A stretch of DNA of 64,000 bases from assembly GCF_033304615.1 (NCBI RefSeq), contig NZ_CP129118.1, positions 988,001 to 1,052,000 on the forward strand. The letters are read 5' to 3'. Both the position numbers and the translations under genes were made by a program. This stretch comes from Sporosarcina oncorhynchi. Its GTDB lineage: Bacteria; Bacillota; Bacilli; Bacillales_A; Planococcaceae. Of this stretch, positions 39,094 through 46,334 are shown piece after piece. The notes below the pieces were generated by a model. That model was not told the origin of the DNA, searched no databases, and worked only from the letters and a program-made list of their open reading frames with translations. Numbering within the stretch: position 1 is the first letter of the stretch; every line of letters begins with the position of its first letter.

Positions 39094-39126
39094 AAGACAG
39101 GACAGAAAGTTGTCCTGTCTTTTTTG
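39094..39126 (+). terminator. Terminator of cotO
   Basis: AAGACAGGACA/TGTCCTGTCTT stem, T-run. Confidence 0.9.
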
Positions 39127-39142
39127 TACCAAAACGTACAGG

Positions 39143-39173
39143 AAAATGCCCGACCAGTCTAGCCGGTCGGGCA
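39143..39173 (-). terminator. Terminator of cotZ
   Basis: TGCCCGACC/GGTCGGGCA stem, with TTTT on the minus strand. Confidence 0.75.
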
Positions 39174-39197
39174 AATTAAGCATTACAGGTCATGCGG

Positions 39198-39755
39198 TCA
39201 GTCTTCGTCGCAATCGATGAAAACGTCTTTCACACATTGGATTCCACAGAAACACGTCAGATCCACCGTTACACAAGCACCAGTTGCAGCAAATCTTTCT
39301 ACGAGACATACTGCATCAAGGTCTAATTTCCCGCCTTTGAAGAGGTCAACTCTACGTCCTCTTGCATCAAGTGGTTCAAGAACTTGCAATGTTGCACAGC
39401 AATTGTCAAAGATTCTTTGTACTCTGAAGAAAACTGAGAAACATGTCGCACAGTCCCTATGACTTTGGTCCGTCGAAGTTGCTTCCGCCTCTTCGGCAAA
39501 CCTTCTATTTCTTTTGAACATTGCTTTGAATGGATCGCCTTTTTCATTCATCAACATGAATACACGTGTGTTCGCACGTTGTCTAGTAGGACTTACCAGG
39601 CTACCGAGCGGAGTAAGGAAACAATCGGTTTTACAATCGTCGCAATCAAGATCATCTCTGATATCTTGCACACGCTTAATGGCACGCACCACTTCACAAA
39701 TACAGTTATCGTTGTGGCGTGCACTGCCGACGTCGTCATTTCTTCCACATCCCAT
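39198..39755 (-). CDS. cotZ: CotY/CotZ family spore coat/crust protein
   Basis: This 185-aa cysteine-rich protein has CICEVV near the start, DCDDCKTDCFLTPL, FFRVQRIFDNCCATLQVLEPLD and CVTVDLTCFCGIQCV at the C-terminus, all CotY/CotZ hallmarks. These proteins crosslink and self-assemble into the outer coat or crust. SD AAAAGGAGGTGG. A sigma-K type -10 lies 30 nt upstream. It is convergent with cotO. Confidence 0.92.
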   Translation of the reverse strand: MGCGRNDDVGSARHNDNCICEVVRAIKRVQDIRDDLDCDDCKTDCFLTPLGSLVSPTRQRANTRVFMLMNEKGDPFKAMFKRNRRFAEEAEATSTDQSHRDCATCFSVFFRVQRIFDNCCATLQVLEPLDARGRRVDLFKGGKLDLDAVCLVERFAATGACVTVDLTCFCGIQCVKDVFIDCDED

Positions 39756-39784
39756 TCATTCCACCTCCTTTTCTCAACTCCTTA

Positions 39785-39793
39785 TACTTTATG
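39785..39793 (-). promoter_or_regulatory. Sigma-K type -10 of cotZ
   Basis: CATAAAGTA on the minus strand matches CATANNNTA. The AC of the -35 is at non-ideal spacing (15 nt). Confidence 0.45.
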
Positions 39794-39830
39794 CGTCTGT
39801 TGTATTAGGTCTAGGGCAAACATCACGATA

Positions 39831-39861
39831 TGAATAAAAAACAAGTGGCATTGGCATACTG
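39831..39861 (+). promoter_or_regulatory. Sigma-G promoter of the lipoprotein-spoVA operon
   Basis: TGAATA (39831-39836), 18 nt, CATACTG (39855-39861). This matches the sigma-G consensus TGAATA-N17/18-CATACTA at all but the last base, and forespore expression is expected for spoVA genes. Confidence 0.8.
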
Positions 39862-39874
39862 TTAAAAAAAGGGG

Positions 39875-40276
39875 ATGTTCATTATACGTCATTTACTGCT
39901 TATTCTTAGTCTGGTCTTATTGCTTGCGGGATGTGTCCCTAATGAATTCAGAATCGACAATCGTACCGATTTAAATAGCAGCCAAGCAGAGGAATTGATA
40001 AAAGATGATAATCGCATAAAGGGAGCTGCGGCATTATTCTATGAAGACCATCTGATTGCGGGTATCCGAGTCAAGACTTTTTCTAGATTCAATAAACGAA
40101 AAATTGCTACCGAATTGGAAAAATCCTTGAAGGAAGTATATCCTGATTTATCCATACTCGTATCAGCAGACAGTAAAATACTAACAGAAACGACAAAATT
40201 AATGCTTGAAAAAGAGGATGAAAACGTCAAAGAAGATATACATGAGCTAATTGATTTGGTGGAGGAAGAGACCTAA
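39875..40276 (+). CDS. YhcN/YlaJ-type sporulation lipoprotein
   Basis: This 131-133-aa lipoprotein has a signal ending in lipobox LLAGC (Cys near residue 22) and the YhcN/YlaJ-like domain (RIKGAAALFYEDHLIAGIRVKTFSRFNKRKIATELEKSL). Such proteins sit in the spore inner membrane. The ATG at 39875 touches the SD (AAAGGGG) with no spacing; the in-frame ATT at 39881 has 6-nt spacing and may be the true start. It overlaps spoVAC (TAATG) and is driven by the sigma-G promoter. Confidence 0.75.
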   Translation: MFIIRHLLLILSLVLLLAGCVPNEFRIDNRTDLNSSQAEELIKDDNRIKGAAALFYEDHLIAGIRVKTFSRFNKRKIATELEKSLKEVYPDLSILVSADSKILTETTKLMLEKEDENVKEDIHELIDLVEEET

Positions 40277-40731
40277 TGGATAAAAAAAAATATGCGAAAA
40301 TCGAACAAGGAATTACGCCCCCTACACCTATACTTAAAAACGTCATCAGAGCATTTCTCACTGGCGGAACGATTTGTCTGATCGCACAATTCATAGCGGT
40401 GTTTTATATGACTTTCTTCGACTTTACTGAACGAACTGCTAGCAATCCGACGGTGGCAACAATGATTTTCTTATCTATGTTGTTGACGGGTTTCGGGTTA
40501 TACAAAAGAATTGGTCAATTTGGTGGTGCGGGTGGTGCGGTACCGATAACGGGTTTTGGAAATGCGGTCATTTCCGCTGCTATTGAACATAAATCGGAAG
40601 GCTATGTGCTTGGTGTAGGTGGCAATATGTTCAAGCTTGCCGGTTCGGTCATTCTGTTCGGCGTCTTTTCGGCTTTTCTTGTCGCTCTTATTAAGACAAT
40701 TCTAGTGAAACTTGGCGTTGTTTCATGGTGA
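40276..40731 (+). CDS. spoVAC: SpoVAC, spore DPA channel protein
   Basis: This 151-aa membrane protein has the SpoVAC core (TPILKNVIRAFLTGGTICLIAQ, TGFGLYKRIGQFGGAGGAVPITGFGNAV, EGYVLGVGGNMFKLAG). It forms a mechanosensitive channel for dipicolinic acid in the spore inner membrane. SD GGTGGAGGA lies inside the upstream gene. The stop overlaps spoVAD by 7 nt. Confidence 0.97.
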   Translation: MDKKKYAKIEQGITPPTPILKNVIRAFLTGGTICLIAQFIAVFYMTFFDFTERTASNPTVATMIFLSMLLTGFGLYKRIGQFGGAGGAVPITGFGNAVISAAIEHKSEGYVLGVGGNMFKLAGSVILFGVFSAFLVALIKTILVKLGVVSW

Positions 40732-41726
40732 AGACAGGCTTGTTAACGTTTCCTTCCCTTCCTGCCATCGCAACAACGGGTGTGACCGCGGGGCCTTTAG
40801 AAATGAAAAGCCCTTTTCATATCCATTTTGACAAAATTTATGAGGATGAAAGATGTGACGAGAAGACGAATGAACACGGACATGCGAAATTGATAGAAGA
40901 TGCTTGTATGATCGCGTTGAGTAAAATCGGGAAAGTACCAAGTGATGCTGATTTTTTACTTGTCGGCGATCTTGTCAACCAGATGACACCTTCGAATTTC
41001 TCGGCGACTACTATGGGCATACCTTATATAGGGCTCTTTTCAGCATGTGCTACATCGGTTTCGTCGTGGTTGCTTGCCGCATTACTAACCGAGTCAGGAA
41101 TGTCCAATCTCGCTGTAGCAGGGGCTGCAAGTCAACATAATTCGATTGAAAGGCAATTCCGTTATCCTATCGAATACGGAGCACAAAAAGCGGACACGGC
41201 TCAATGGACCGTTACAGCAGCAGGTATCGCCACAATTACACCATATAAAAAAGGGGTTCCTTCTATTGTATGTGGCACGATTGGTAAAGCGATTGATATG
41301 GGGATGACAGATCCTCTCAATATGGGTGCGGCAATGGCACCCGCTGCAGCGGATACATTAAAAAGGCATCTAGAAGGGCATGGAAAGCAAGCAAGTGATT
41401 ACGATTGCATCATGACCGGAGATCTAGGGAAAAATGGTTTTGCGATTTTTAGTAAGCTCATTCAAAACCAGGGGATAACCAATTTGGATAATTTCAGCGA
41501 TGCAGGTATGGAGTTCTATGGAAAAAACCCTGATTTCATGGCTGGAGCGAGCGGCGCGGGTTGCTCTTCTGCAGTTTATTTATCTGAAGTCTATACGAAA
41601 ATGCTATCACGTGAATACAAAAGGGTGCTTCTCATAGCAACAGGTGCTTTATTGTCACAGCTATCATTCCAACAAGGCGACACAATCCCTTCCATTGCAC
41701 ATGCGATAGAACTAACGATGAAATGA
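40725..41726 (+). CDS. spoVAD: SpoVAD, DPA-binding spore protein
   Basis: This 333-aa thiolase-fold protein binds dipicolinic acid on the inner membrane surface. Family sequences include ATTGVTAGPLEMKSP, FSACATSVSSWLLA and DYDCIMTGDLGKNGF. It starts within spoVAC with no strong SD of its own, so translation depends on coupling. Length is standard. Confidence 0.97.
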   Translation: MVKTGLLTFPSLPAIATTGVTAGPLEMKSPFHIHFDKIYEDERCDEKTNEHGHAKLIEDACMIALSKIGKVPSDADFLLVGDLVNQMTPSNFSATTMGIPYIGLFSACATSVSSWLLAALLTESGMSNLAVAGAASQHNSIERQFRYPIEYGAQKADTAQWTVTAAGIATITPYKKGVPSIVCGTIGKAIDMGMTDPLNMGAAMAPAAADTLKRHLEGHGKQASDYDCIMTGDLGKNGFAIFSKLIQNQGITNLDNFSDAGMEFYGKNPDFMAGASGAGCSSAVYLSEVYTKMLSREYKRVLLIATGALLSQLSFQQGDTIPSIAHAIELTMK

Positions 41727-41735
41727 GTGGTGTGA

Positions 41736-42098
41736 ATGTTTTCGATATATATAACTGCGTTCGTAGTAGGAGGACTGATCTGTGTCATTGGTCAATTGAT
41801 GTTTGACGTGGCCAAATTGACACCTGCACATACGTTGTGCACATTGGTTGTCATTGGCTCTGTCCTCGATGGAATCGGTCTTTATGAACCACTAATCGAC
41901 TTTGCTGGAACAGGCGCAACGATACCCATCACCTCTTTCGGCAATGCATTAACCCATGGTGCATTAGCCGAGGCTGAAAAACATGGTCTCATCGGAGTCC
42001 TCACCGGAATGTTCGAAGTGACAAGCTCAGGTATCAGTGCAGCCATCTTGTTCGCTTTTATTGCCGCAATCTTATTCAAACCAAAAGGCGACGTATAA
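41736..42098 (+). CDS. spoVAEb: SpoVAE(b), spore DPA channel protein
   Basis: This 120-aa membrane protein is related to SpoVAC ([33 protein letters not shown]). It is the third member of the AC-AD-AEb set, the minimum trio in clostridia and many Bacillales; spoVAA, AB, AEa and AF are not in the window. SD GGTGTGA, 9 nt after spoVAD. Confidence 0.95.
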   Translation: MFSIYITAFVVGGLICVIGQLMFDVAKLTPAHTLCTLVVIGSVLDGIGLYEPLIDFAGTGATIPITSFGNALTHGALAEAEKHGLIGVLTGMFEVTSSGISAAILFAFIAAILFKPKGDV

Positions 42099-42137
42099 AA
42101 AAATGTGCAAACGCCCCCTCCATCCTCCAACTATCTG

Positions 42138-42146
42138 CATACGATA
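42138..42146 (+). promoter_or_regulatory. Sigma-K type -10 before yjcZ-spoVIF
   Basis: CATACGATA matches CATANNNTA. No AC at standard -35 spacing was found, so it is tentative. Confidence 0.4.
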
Positions 42147-42170
42147 GATGGAAGGGAAGGAGGGATTTTT

Positions 42171-42335
42171 ATGTTCGGTGGATACAACGCTTACGGCGGC
42201 TGTGGCGGAGGTTATGGCGGCGGATACGGCGGCGGATGCGGCGGTTATGGAAGAAGCTCATATGGCGGTTCCACATTTGTACTGATCGTCGTCCTCTTCA
42301 TATTGCTAATCATTGTGGGCGCAACCTTTGTATAA
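42171..42335 (+). CDS. YjcZ-family Gly-rich sporulation peptide
   Basis: This 54-aa protein is a Gly/Tyr-rich N-terminal half (GYGGGYGGGCGGYG) followed by one transmembrane helix (FVLIVVLFILLIIVGATFV), the YjcZ/YuzJ arrangement. Members accumulate in spores; the role is unknown. SD AAGGAGGGA, and spoVIF follows 18 nt later. Confidence 0.88.
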   Translation: MFGGYNAYGGCGGGYGGGYGGGCGGYGRSSYGGSTFVLIVVLFILLIIVGATFV

Positions 42336-42353
42336 TGAGGGAGGAATGACAAT

Positions 42354-42605
42354 ATGAACGACTCTTTTTTTAAAAAAATAGAATCCAAGACCGGCGTTCC
42401 CATGGAAGAAGTATTCGCACTCGCGAATGCAATCCAACACGCCAACTTCAACGACGAACGTCAAGTCCGAAAAATCGTCCGTAAAGTAGGAAAACTAGCA
42501 AACAAAAACGTCCCCCAACACGTCGAAGATGACCTAGTCAACTCCATAGTCAAAAACGGAAGCTCCGTTAATATGGCCGACATCCAAAAAATGATGGGGA
42601 ACTAA
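42354..42605 (+). CDS. spoVIF: SpoVIF, stage VI sporulation protein F
   Basis: This 83-aa protein has the SpoVIF sequence pattern (FFKKIESKTGVPMEEVFALANAIQHANFNDERQVRKIV ... VNMADIQKMMG). SpoVIF guides assembly of GerE-dependent coat proteins in the mother cell. SD GAGGGAGGA. The stop is followed by three structured repeats before the terminator at 42967, so the repeats probably lie in its 3' UTR. Confidence 0.93.
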   Translation: MNDSFFKKIESKTGVPMEEVFALANAIQHANFNDERQVRKIVRKVGKLANKNVPQHVEDDLVNSIVKNGSSVNMADIQKMMGN

Positions 42606-42607
42606 CG

Positions 42608-42725
42608 AAAGCGAAGAAAGGCGTCTAGCTGCGACAGGCGTTGGAAGAATTGAAATAAAGGCGCCCTTTGCCTTTACTTCAATTCTGAAACGACCCGAGC
42701 AGCTGCCTTTCGTAGCTAGATGAAC
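42608..42725 (+). repeat. Structured repeat, copy 1
   Basis: This ~118-nt unit runs AAAGCGAAGAAAGGCGTCTA to ...TTTCGTAGCTAGATGAAC. Pairings: GAAAGGC/GCCTTTC (outer), AGCTGC/GCAGCT (inner) and a central hairpin AGAATTGAA..AAAGGC/GCCTTT..TTCAATTCT. The 3' tail AGCTAGA can instead pair with TCTAGCT. Confidence 0.85.
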
Positions 42726-42846
42726 AAAAGCGAAGGGCACCGTTCAGCCTCGACAAGCGCTGGAGCACTTGAAAAAAAGACGCTTTTTGTCTTTTCTTTC
42801 AAGTGTGAAGCGACTCGAGAGGCTGGCGCCCATAGCTAGCCGGACC
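42726..42846 (+). repeat. Structured repeat, copy 2 (divergent)
   Basis: A ~121-nt unit with the same layout and changed bases: GGGC/GCCC outer, AGCCTC/GAGGCT inner and central hairpin CACTTGAAA..AAAGAC/GTCTTT..TTTCAAGTG. The stems keep pairing despite sequence change relative to copies 1 and 3. Confidence 0.85.
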
Positions 42847-42966
42847 AAAAGCGAAGAAAGGCGTCTAGCTGCGACAGGCATAAGTCGAAGTTGCGAAGTG
42901 GCGGTTTTTGCCACGTAGCAACTTTGCTTATGACCCGAGCAACTGCCTTTCGTAGCTAGACGAAAC
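42847..42966 (+). repeat. Structured repeat, copy 3
   Basis: A ~120-nt unit almost identical to copy 1 at both ends (GAAGAAAGGCGTCTAGCTGC start, CTGCCTTTCGTAGCTAGACG end) but with an unrelated central hairpin: CATAAG..GAAGTTGC..GTGGC/GCCAC..GCAACTTT..CTTATG. Confidence 0.85.
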
Positions 42967-43003
42967 AAAAGCGGCTGCATACTACTACGCAGCCGCTTTT
43001 TTT
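42967..43003 (+). terminator. Terminator of yjcZ-spoVIF-repeats
   Basis: AAAAGCGGCTGCA..TGCGTAGT loop region..GCAGCCGCTTTT with a T-run. The 43004-43210 stretch beyond it shows no gene or clear element. Confidence 0.88.
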
Positions 43004-43210
43004 ATATGAAAAATCGAATCTTGCTACATAGATTGCTAACAGAATCCAAATTTGCAGAAACTATCAAAATAAATTGCGTCAGTGAAATCGCAGTCACTTG
43101 AAATTATACTTACAGAATGCGCCTCGCTGAACTATAAATCATTGCTTTAACTATGAAACTAACAAACAATTGAAAATTAATGTTTCGCATTCTACAAATA
43201 AGGGTATATC

Positions 43211-43219
43211 CATATAGTA
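43211..43219 (+). promoter_or_regulatory. Sigma-K type -10
   Basis: CATATAGTA matches CATANNNTA; AC lies 15 nt upstream rather than 16-17. It is 33 nt before the start of the next gene. Confidence 0.45.
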
Positions 43220-43251
43220 AGTATCTAAAAATGTGAAAAGAGGTGTGGGAA

Positions 43252-43557
43252 ATGGGTTATCTATTACCAATCCAACCAATTCAATCTGAAATGTATGCAA
43301 ACCGTCTTAATCAAGTTAATAATCGCTTCGCTTATATTGACCGTGTGGAAAAAGTTGATTTTGACACTGAAGTCCTTGGGCAATTTAAGGATTCGATGAA
43401 CGATGAGCGAGAACAGGCAGCTGAGGAGCGGGAAATGATAACTGAAAATCCCCGCCCTCCCTACTTGAAAGGATTCATCTACCCGAACCCGGCGAATTTG
43501 TCGCCTGAGATTTCCATCGTAGTAGGAAAAGGGCTTGCAGTAAATGAATACGCCTAA
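43252..43557 (+). CDS. Unrecognised 101-aa protein, possibly sporulation-linked
   Basis: This is a soluble hydrophilic protein starting MGYLLPIQPIQSEMYANR, with an acidic Glu-rich middle (NDEREQAAEEREMITE) and PRPPYLKGFIYPNPANLSPE near the C-terminus. I do not recognise a characterised family. ATG 43252 lies 5-6 nt after SD GAGGTG. A CATANNNTA element upstream and its position beside spoVIF suggest mother-cell expression; that is inference. Confidence 0.75.
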   Translation: MGYLLPIQPIQSEMYANRLNQVNNRFAYIDRVEKVDFDTEVLGQFKDSMNDEREQAAEEREMITENPRPPYLKGFIYPNPANLSPEISIVVGKGLAVNEYA

Positions 43558-43573
43558 GCTCACAGACAGTATG

Positions 43574-43621
43574 AAAAAGCAGATGTGTAACCGGAAAACC
43601 GGATTCACATCTGCTTTTTTA
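43574..43621 (+). terminator. Terminator (bidirectional)
   Basis: AAAAAGCAGATGTG/CACATCTGCTTTTTT with inner CCGG pairs; serves the 101-aa gene and possibly yjcF. Confidence 0.88.
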
Positions 43622-43628
43622 TTGTTGA

Positions 43629-44069
43629 TTAAGAATTAATTTCTTTTACCATAGCCCGATGCGGAATATCTGCATCCATGAACTCCGGTGAATTAACCGT
43701 ATATCCAAGTTTTTCATAAAAGGGAATCGCATACGATTGAGCATTGAGTACGATTTTAGTCATACCAGATGACTCAGCATCTTTTTCAAGCGCATTCATT
43801 ATCAAAAAGCCAAGATGCTGACCGCGGTACTCTTGTAAAATACAAACTCGTTCAACTTTTGCAATACCTGTATCGATTTCACGGATACGTCCAGCACCGA
43901 TGGGCTGCTCATCATCGTAAACGATGAAATGTTTGGCAGACTTATCAAATTCATCAATTTCCAAACTAATTGGCACACCTTGCTCCTCAACAAACACTTT
44001 CGTTCTCACATAAAATGCATCATCCCGCTCAATGTCTGAGCGGGCGATTTTTACATCAATCAACTTCAA
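43629..44069 (-). CDS. yjcF: GNAT acetyltransferase YjcF-like
   Basis: This 146-aa GNAT-fold protein has the acetyl-CoA loop in VERVCILQEYRGQHLGFLIMNALEKDA near 71-97 and the N-terminal VRTKVFVEEQGVP. The substrate is unknown. It overlaps yjcG by 4 nt and ends the yjcH-yjcG-yjcF series. Confidence 0.88.
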   Translation of the reverse strand: MKLIDVKIARSDIERDDAFYVRTKVFVEEQGVPISLEIDEFDKSAKHFIVYDDEQPIGAGRIREIDTGIAKVERVCILQEYRGQHLGFLIMNALEKDAESSGMTKIVLNAQSYAIPFYEKLGYTVNSPEFMDADIPHRAMVKEINS

Positions 44070-44581
44070 TTATCCTCGTCAAGGCGGAACGTTTCATAAA
44101 CTGTCCAAGAACCGTCCTCAAGTTGATAGAGAAGGTGGATGCGATCGATGATTTCGGTATGATCCACACCAATCATCTTCAATTGACCGATGATATCGTC
44201 ATGCTCTCCCGAATTCAGTTTTTGTGCAATCGTAATATGTGGAACAAAAGAGAATTCAGATGGAGCTCCAAAGAAATCTTCATTCAAGTCTTTATGAAGT
44301 GCAAGTAAATCTTCATTGGGTGTCACTTTAAAGAAAATTGTATTCGTAATAGGTGCAAAAGTGCTTACTTTTGATACTTGCAGTTCAAAAGGTTTGTTTT
44401 TGTTAGTAACTTCACGTATAGCAGATGCTACATGCTCGATTTCTTTATCGTTCGCTTCAAAAACGCTTTTCACCGTCATGTGTGGCGTGATTAGCGCATA
44501 ATGTGGGTCATACCGTTTTCTGTACCCATTCGCCAAGTCTTGAAGTTTCTTCGATGGGAACGCTACAATACCGTATTTCAT
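44066..44581 (-). CDS. yjcG: 2H phosphoesterase, YjcG/LigT-like
   Basis: This 171-aa protein has two HxTx motifs: HMTVKS near residue 34 and HITIAQ near 115, the catalytic pair of the 2H phosphoesterase superfamily (LigT/ThpR-like). It likely acts on cyclic phosphodiester or 2'-5' RNA ends. The length fits YjcG. Confidence 0.92.
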   Translation of the reverse strand: MKYGIVAFPSKKLQDLANGYRKRYDPHYALITPHMTVKSVFEANDKEIEHVASAIREVTNKNKPFELQVSKVSTFAPITNTIFFKVTPNEDLLALHKDLNEDFFGAPSEFSFVPHITIAQKLNSGEHDDIIGQLKMIGVDHTEIIDRIHLLYQLEDGSWTVYETFRLDEDN

Positions 44582-44667
44582 AATGAAAGACCTCCTCGTA
44601 AAATGTTTGACGCATACATCATATAGCCAATTATAGCAGAATCATTTGCATTTTGTCCGAATTGGCA

Positions 44668-45393
44668 TTAATCATATTGAAACGATTGTTTAATAGCCCG
44701 TCGGATATCCTGTTGCCAATACTTCCAAGTGTGGTCCCCTTTAAATTCTTCATAGAAGTAGGAAAACCCTTTTCTTTTAATTAATTCATTTAATTGTCGG
44801 TTAGGTGTAAGGAAATCACGGATACCATCTTCCGTTGTTTTGACTTCGGTTTCACCTTCGCCGATCACATGATAGATTGAAAAAGAGGATGTGTCTTGCA
44901 GTGCTTCAACTTTTTCCATGACTGAATCATCGACGTATGGGGAATGGAGAATTACCTTACCAAAACAATTCGGATATTTTAAAGCGGTGAGCAATGAAAT
45001 TGTCGCCGCTAATGAATCGCCAATTAGCCCCCTGCCGGCTCCTACCTGATAAGTTGGATAATTTTCGTCAATGTACGGGACAAGTTCATGGGCGAGGAAT
45101 CGAATATAAGCTTCATGCCGGTCGCCTTCCGGATGATACATTCTTCTGCGTTCGCTGACACTTTTATAGGGAATGCCAACGACGATCATATTATCGATTT
45201 CACCGTCGTTCACCAGTTCATCTGCCACTCGTCCAATCCTTCCATATTGGAAATAATCTTTTCCGTCGGATGCGATTAGCACAGAGTACTTATATAAGGG
45301 TGAATATTGGTGAGGTAGATGAATCAGTAACTGCATGTCTTCGTCAAGTGCTTGACTATAAAAATTCACTTCTTCAATTTTTCCATATTCCAT
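44668..45393 (-). CDS. yjcH: Esterase D-type hydrolase, YjcH-like
   Basis: This 241-aa alpha/beta-hydrolase of the esterase-D group has SVLIASDGKDYFQYGR near 38-53, the nucleophile Ser in GLIGDSLAATIS near 127-138 and a C-terminal FKGDHTWKYW with the catalytic His. The substrate is unknown; enterochelin-esterase relatives exist. Same order relative to yjcG as in Bacillus, read in the opposite direction here. Confidence 0.88.
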   Translation of the reverse strand: MEYGKIEEVNFYSQALDEDMQLLIHLPHQYSPLYKYSVLIASDGKDYFQYGRIGRVADELVNDGEIDNMIVVGIPYKSVSERRRMYHPEGDRHEAYIRFLAHELVPYIDENYPTYQVGAGRGLIGDSLAATISLLTALKYPNCFGKVILHSPYVDDSVMEKVEALQDTSSFSIYHVIGEGETEVKTTEDGIRDFLTPNRQLNELIKRKGFSYFYEEFKGDHTWKYWQQDIRRAIKQSFQYD

Positions 45394-45588
45394 GAGTTAG
45401 TTCCTCCTTGATGTTTCATGTACGAAGATTGTAACACAAGGTGTTCTATAGGTATAATGCTTAAAAGCGCAATACGATTCTATATGTGTAATCCGGTACG
45501 AAAGGATAAGGGCAATAGAATGGTCATCTTGCCTATTGCTGTCATAGTATAGTTGATAAGCGATAGGCCGAATAGGAGGAGAAAGTTT

Positions 45589-46158
45589 ATGTTTAACGGA
45601 AAAAACATTGTTCATTCAGATGTTGTCACAAAAGCAACTCACGAAGCATTGGCCCGAAGAGGGGTGACGCTTGAAGATATTGCGAAAATTGTTTATGAAA
45701 TGCAAGTCCCTTATAATGAAGGGCTTGATCTCGCGGAATGTGTCGACTCCATTGAAAAGGTCCTAATGAAAAGAGAACTGCAGCACGCAATTCTTGTTGG
45801 TATCGAATTGGATGAGTTAGCAGAACAGGGTAAATTGTCTGCACCGCTTCAGCAAATTGTTGAATCTGACGAAGGTCTGTTCGGCGTGGATGAAACAATC
45901 GCTCTAGGAGCGGTGTTCACATACGGCTCGATTGCCGTCACAACATTTGGTCACTTAGATAAAAATAAAATTGGCATTATCAATGACCTGGATACGAAAA
46001 AAGGAATCGGCGTCCATACATTCTTGGATGATCTTGTGGCTAGTATCGCATCGTGTGCTGCTTCGCGGCTGGCGCATCGTAAACGGGATCTTGAAGAAGC
46101 GGGCATTACGTATAAAGAAGCATATAAATTAAAAAACAAACAGCCGGACCAACAATAA
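45589..46158 (+). CDS. Phosphatidylglycerophosphatase A family (YutG/YpjQ-like)
   Basis: This 189-aa PgpA-family protein has EALARRGVTLEDIAKIVYEMQ and the conserved core GIINDLDTKKGIGVHTFLDDLVASIASCAASRLAH. The domain removes phosphate from phosphatidylglycerol phosphate in proteobacteria; Bacillus members are soluble and less certain. ATG 45589 has SD TAGGAGGAGA. Confidence 0.85.
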   Translation: MFNGKNIVHSDVVTKATHEALARRGVTLEDIAKIVYEMQVPYNEGLDLAECVDSIEKVLMKRELQHAILVGIELDELAEQGKLSAPLQQIVESDEGLFGVDETIALGAVFTYGSIAVTTFGHLDKNKIGIINDLDTKKGIGVHTFLDDLVASIASCAASRLAHRKRDLEEAGITYKEAYKLKNKQPDQQ

Positions 46159-46166
46159 TACGCTGA

Positions 46167-46206
46167 TGGGAGATTTGGGTACCCTGTACCCGTCTTCCTT
46201 TTTTTC
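46167..46206 (+). terminator. Terminator of pgpA-like gene
   Basis: GGGAGATTTGGGTAC/GTACCCGTCTTCC stem, T-run. Confidence 0.75.
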
Positions 46207-46254
46207 TTGTGTGATTGAAATCGCTTGCAATGTACTGATAATTTGTAAGAAACA

Positions 46255-46285
46255 TTGACAAATGAATAAGCATTCATGGTAGAAT
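46255..46285 (+). promoter_or_regulatory. Promoter with palindromic operator, TRAP operon
   Basis: A perfect TTGACA (46255-46260) and TAGAAT (46280-46285) flank a palindrome ATGAATAAGCATTCAT (46262-46277) that fills a 19-nt spacer. A dimeric repressor, for example TetR/FadR type, would occlude RNA polymerase. The regulator is not in the window. Confidence 0.6.
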
Positions 46286-46334
46286 GAATTTTAGCTAGAA
46301 AACTACTATATAGCAAAAAGGGGAGAACGATTGT

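Noticed and set aside
39459-39837. Plus-strand frames opposite cotZ
   Set aside because: Shadow of a Cys-rich coding sequence on the minus strand; no SD or similarity.
42608-42966. Short frames on both strands within the structured repeats
   Set aside because: Frames mirror the inverted repeats, have no start signals and differ between copies.
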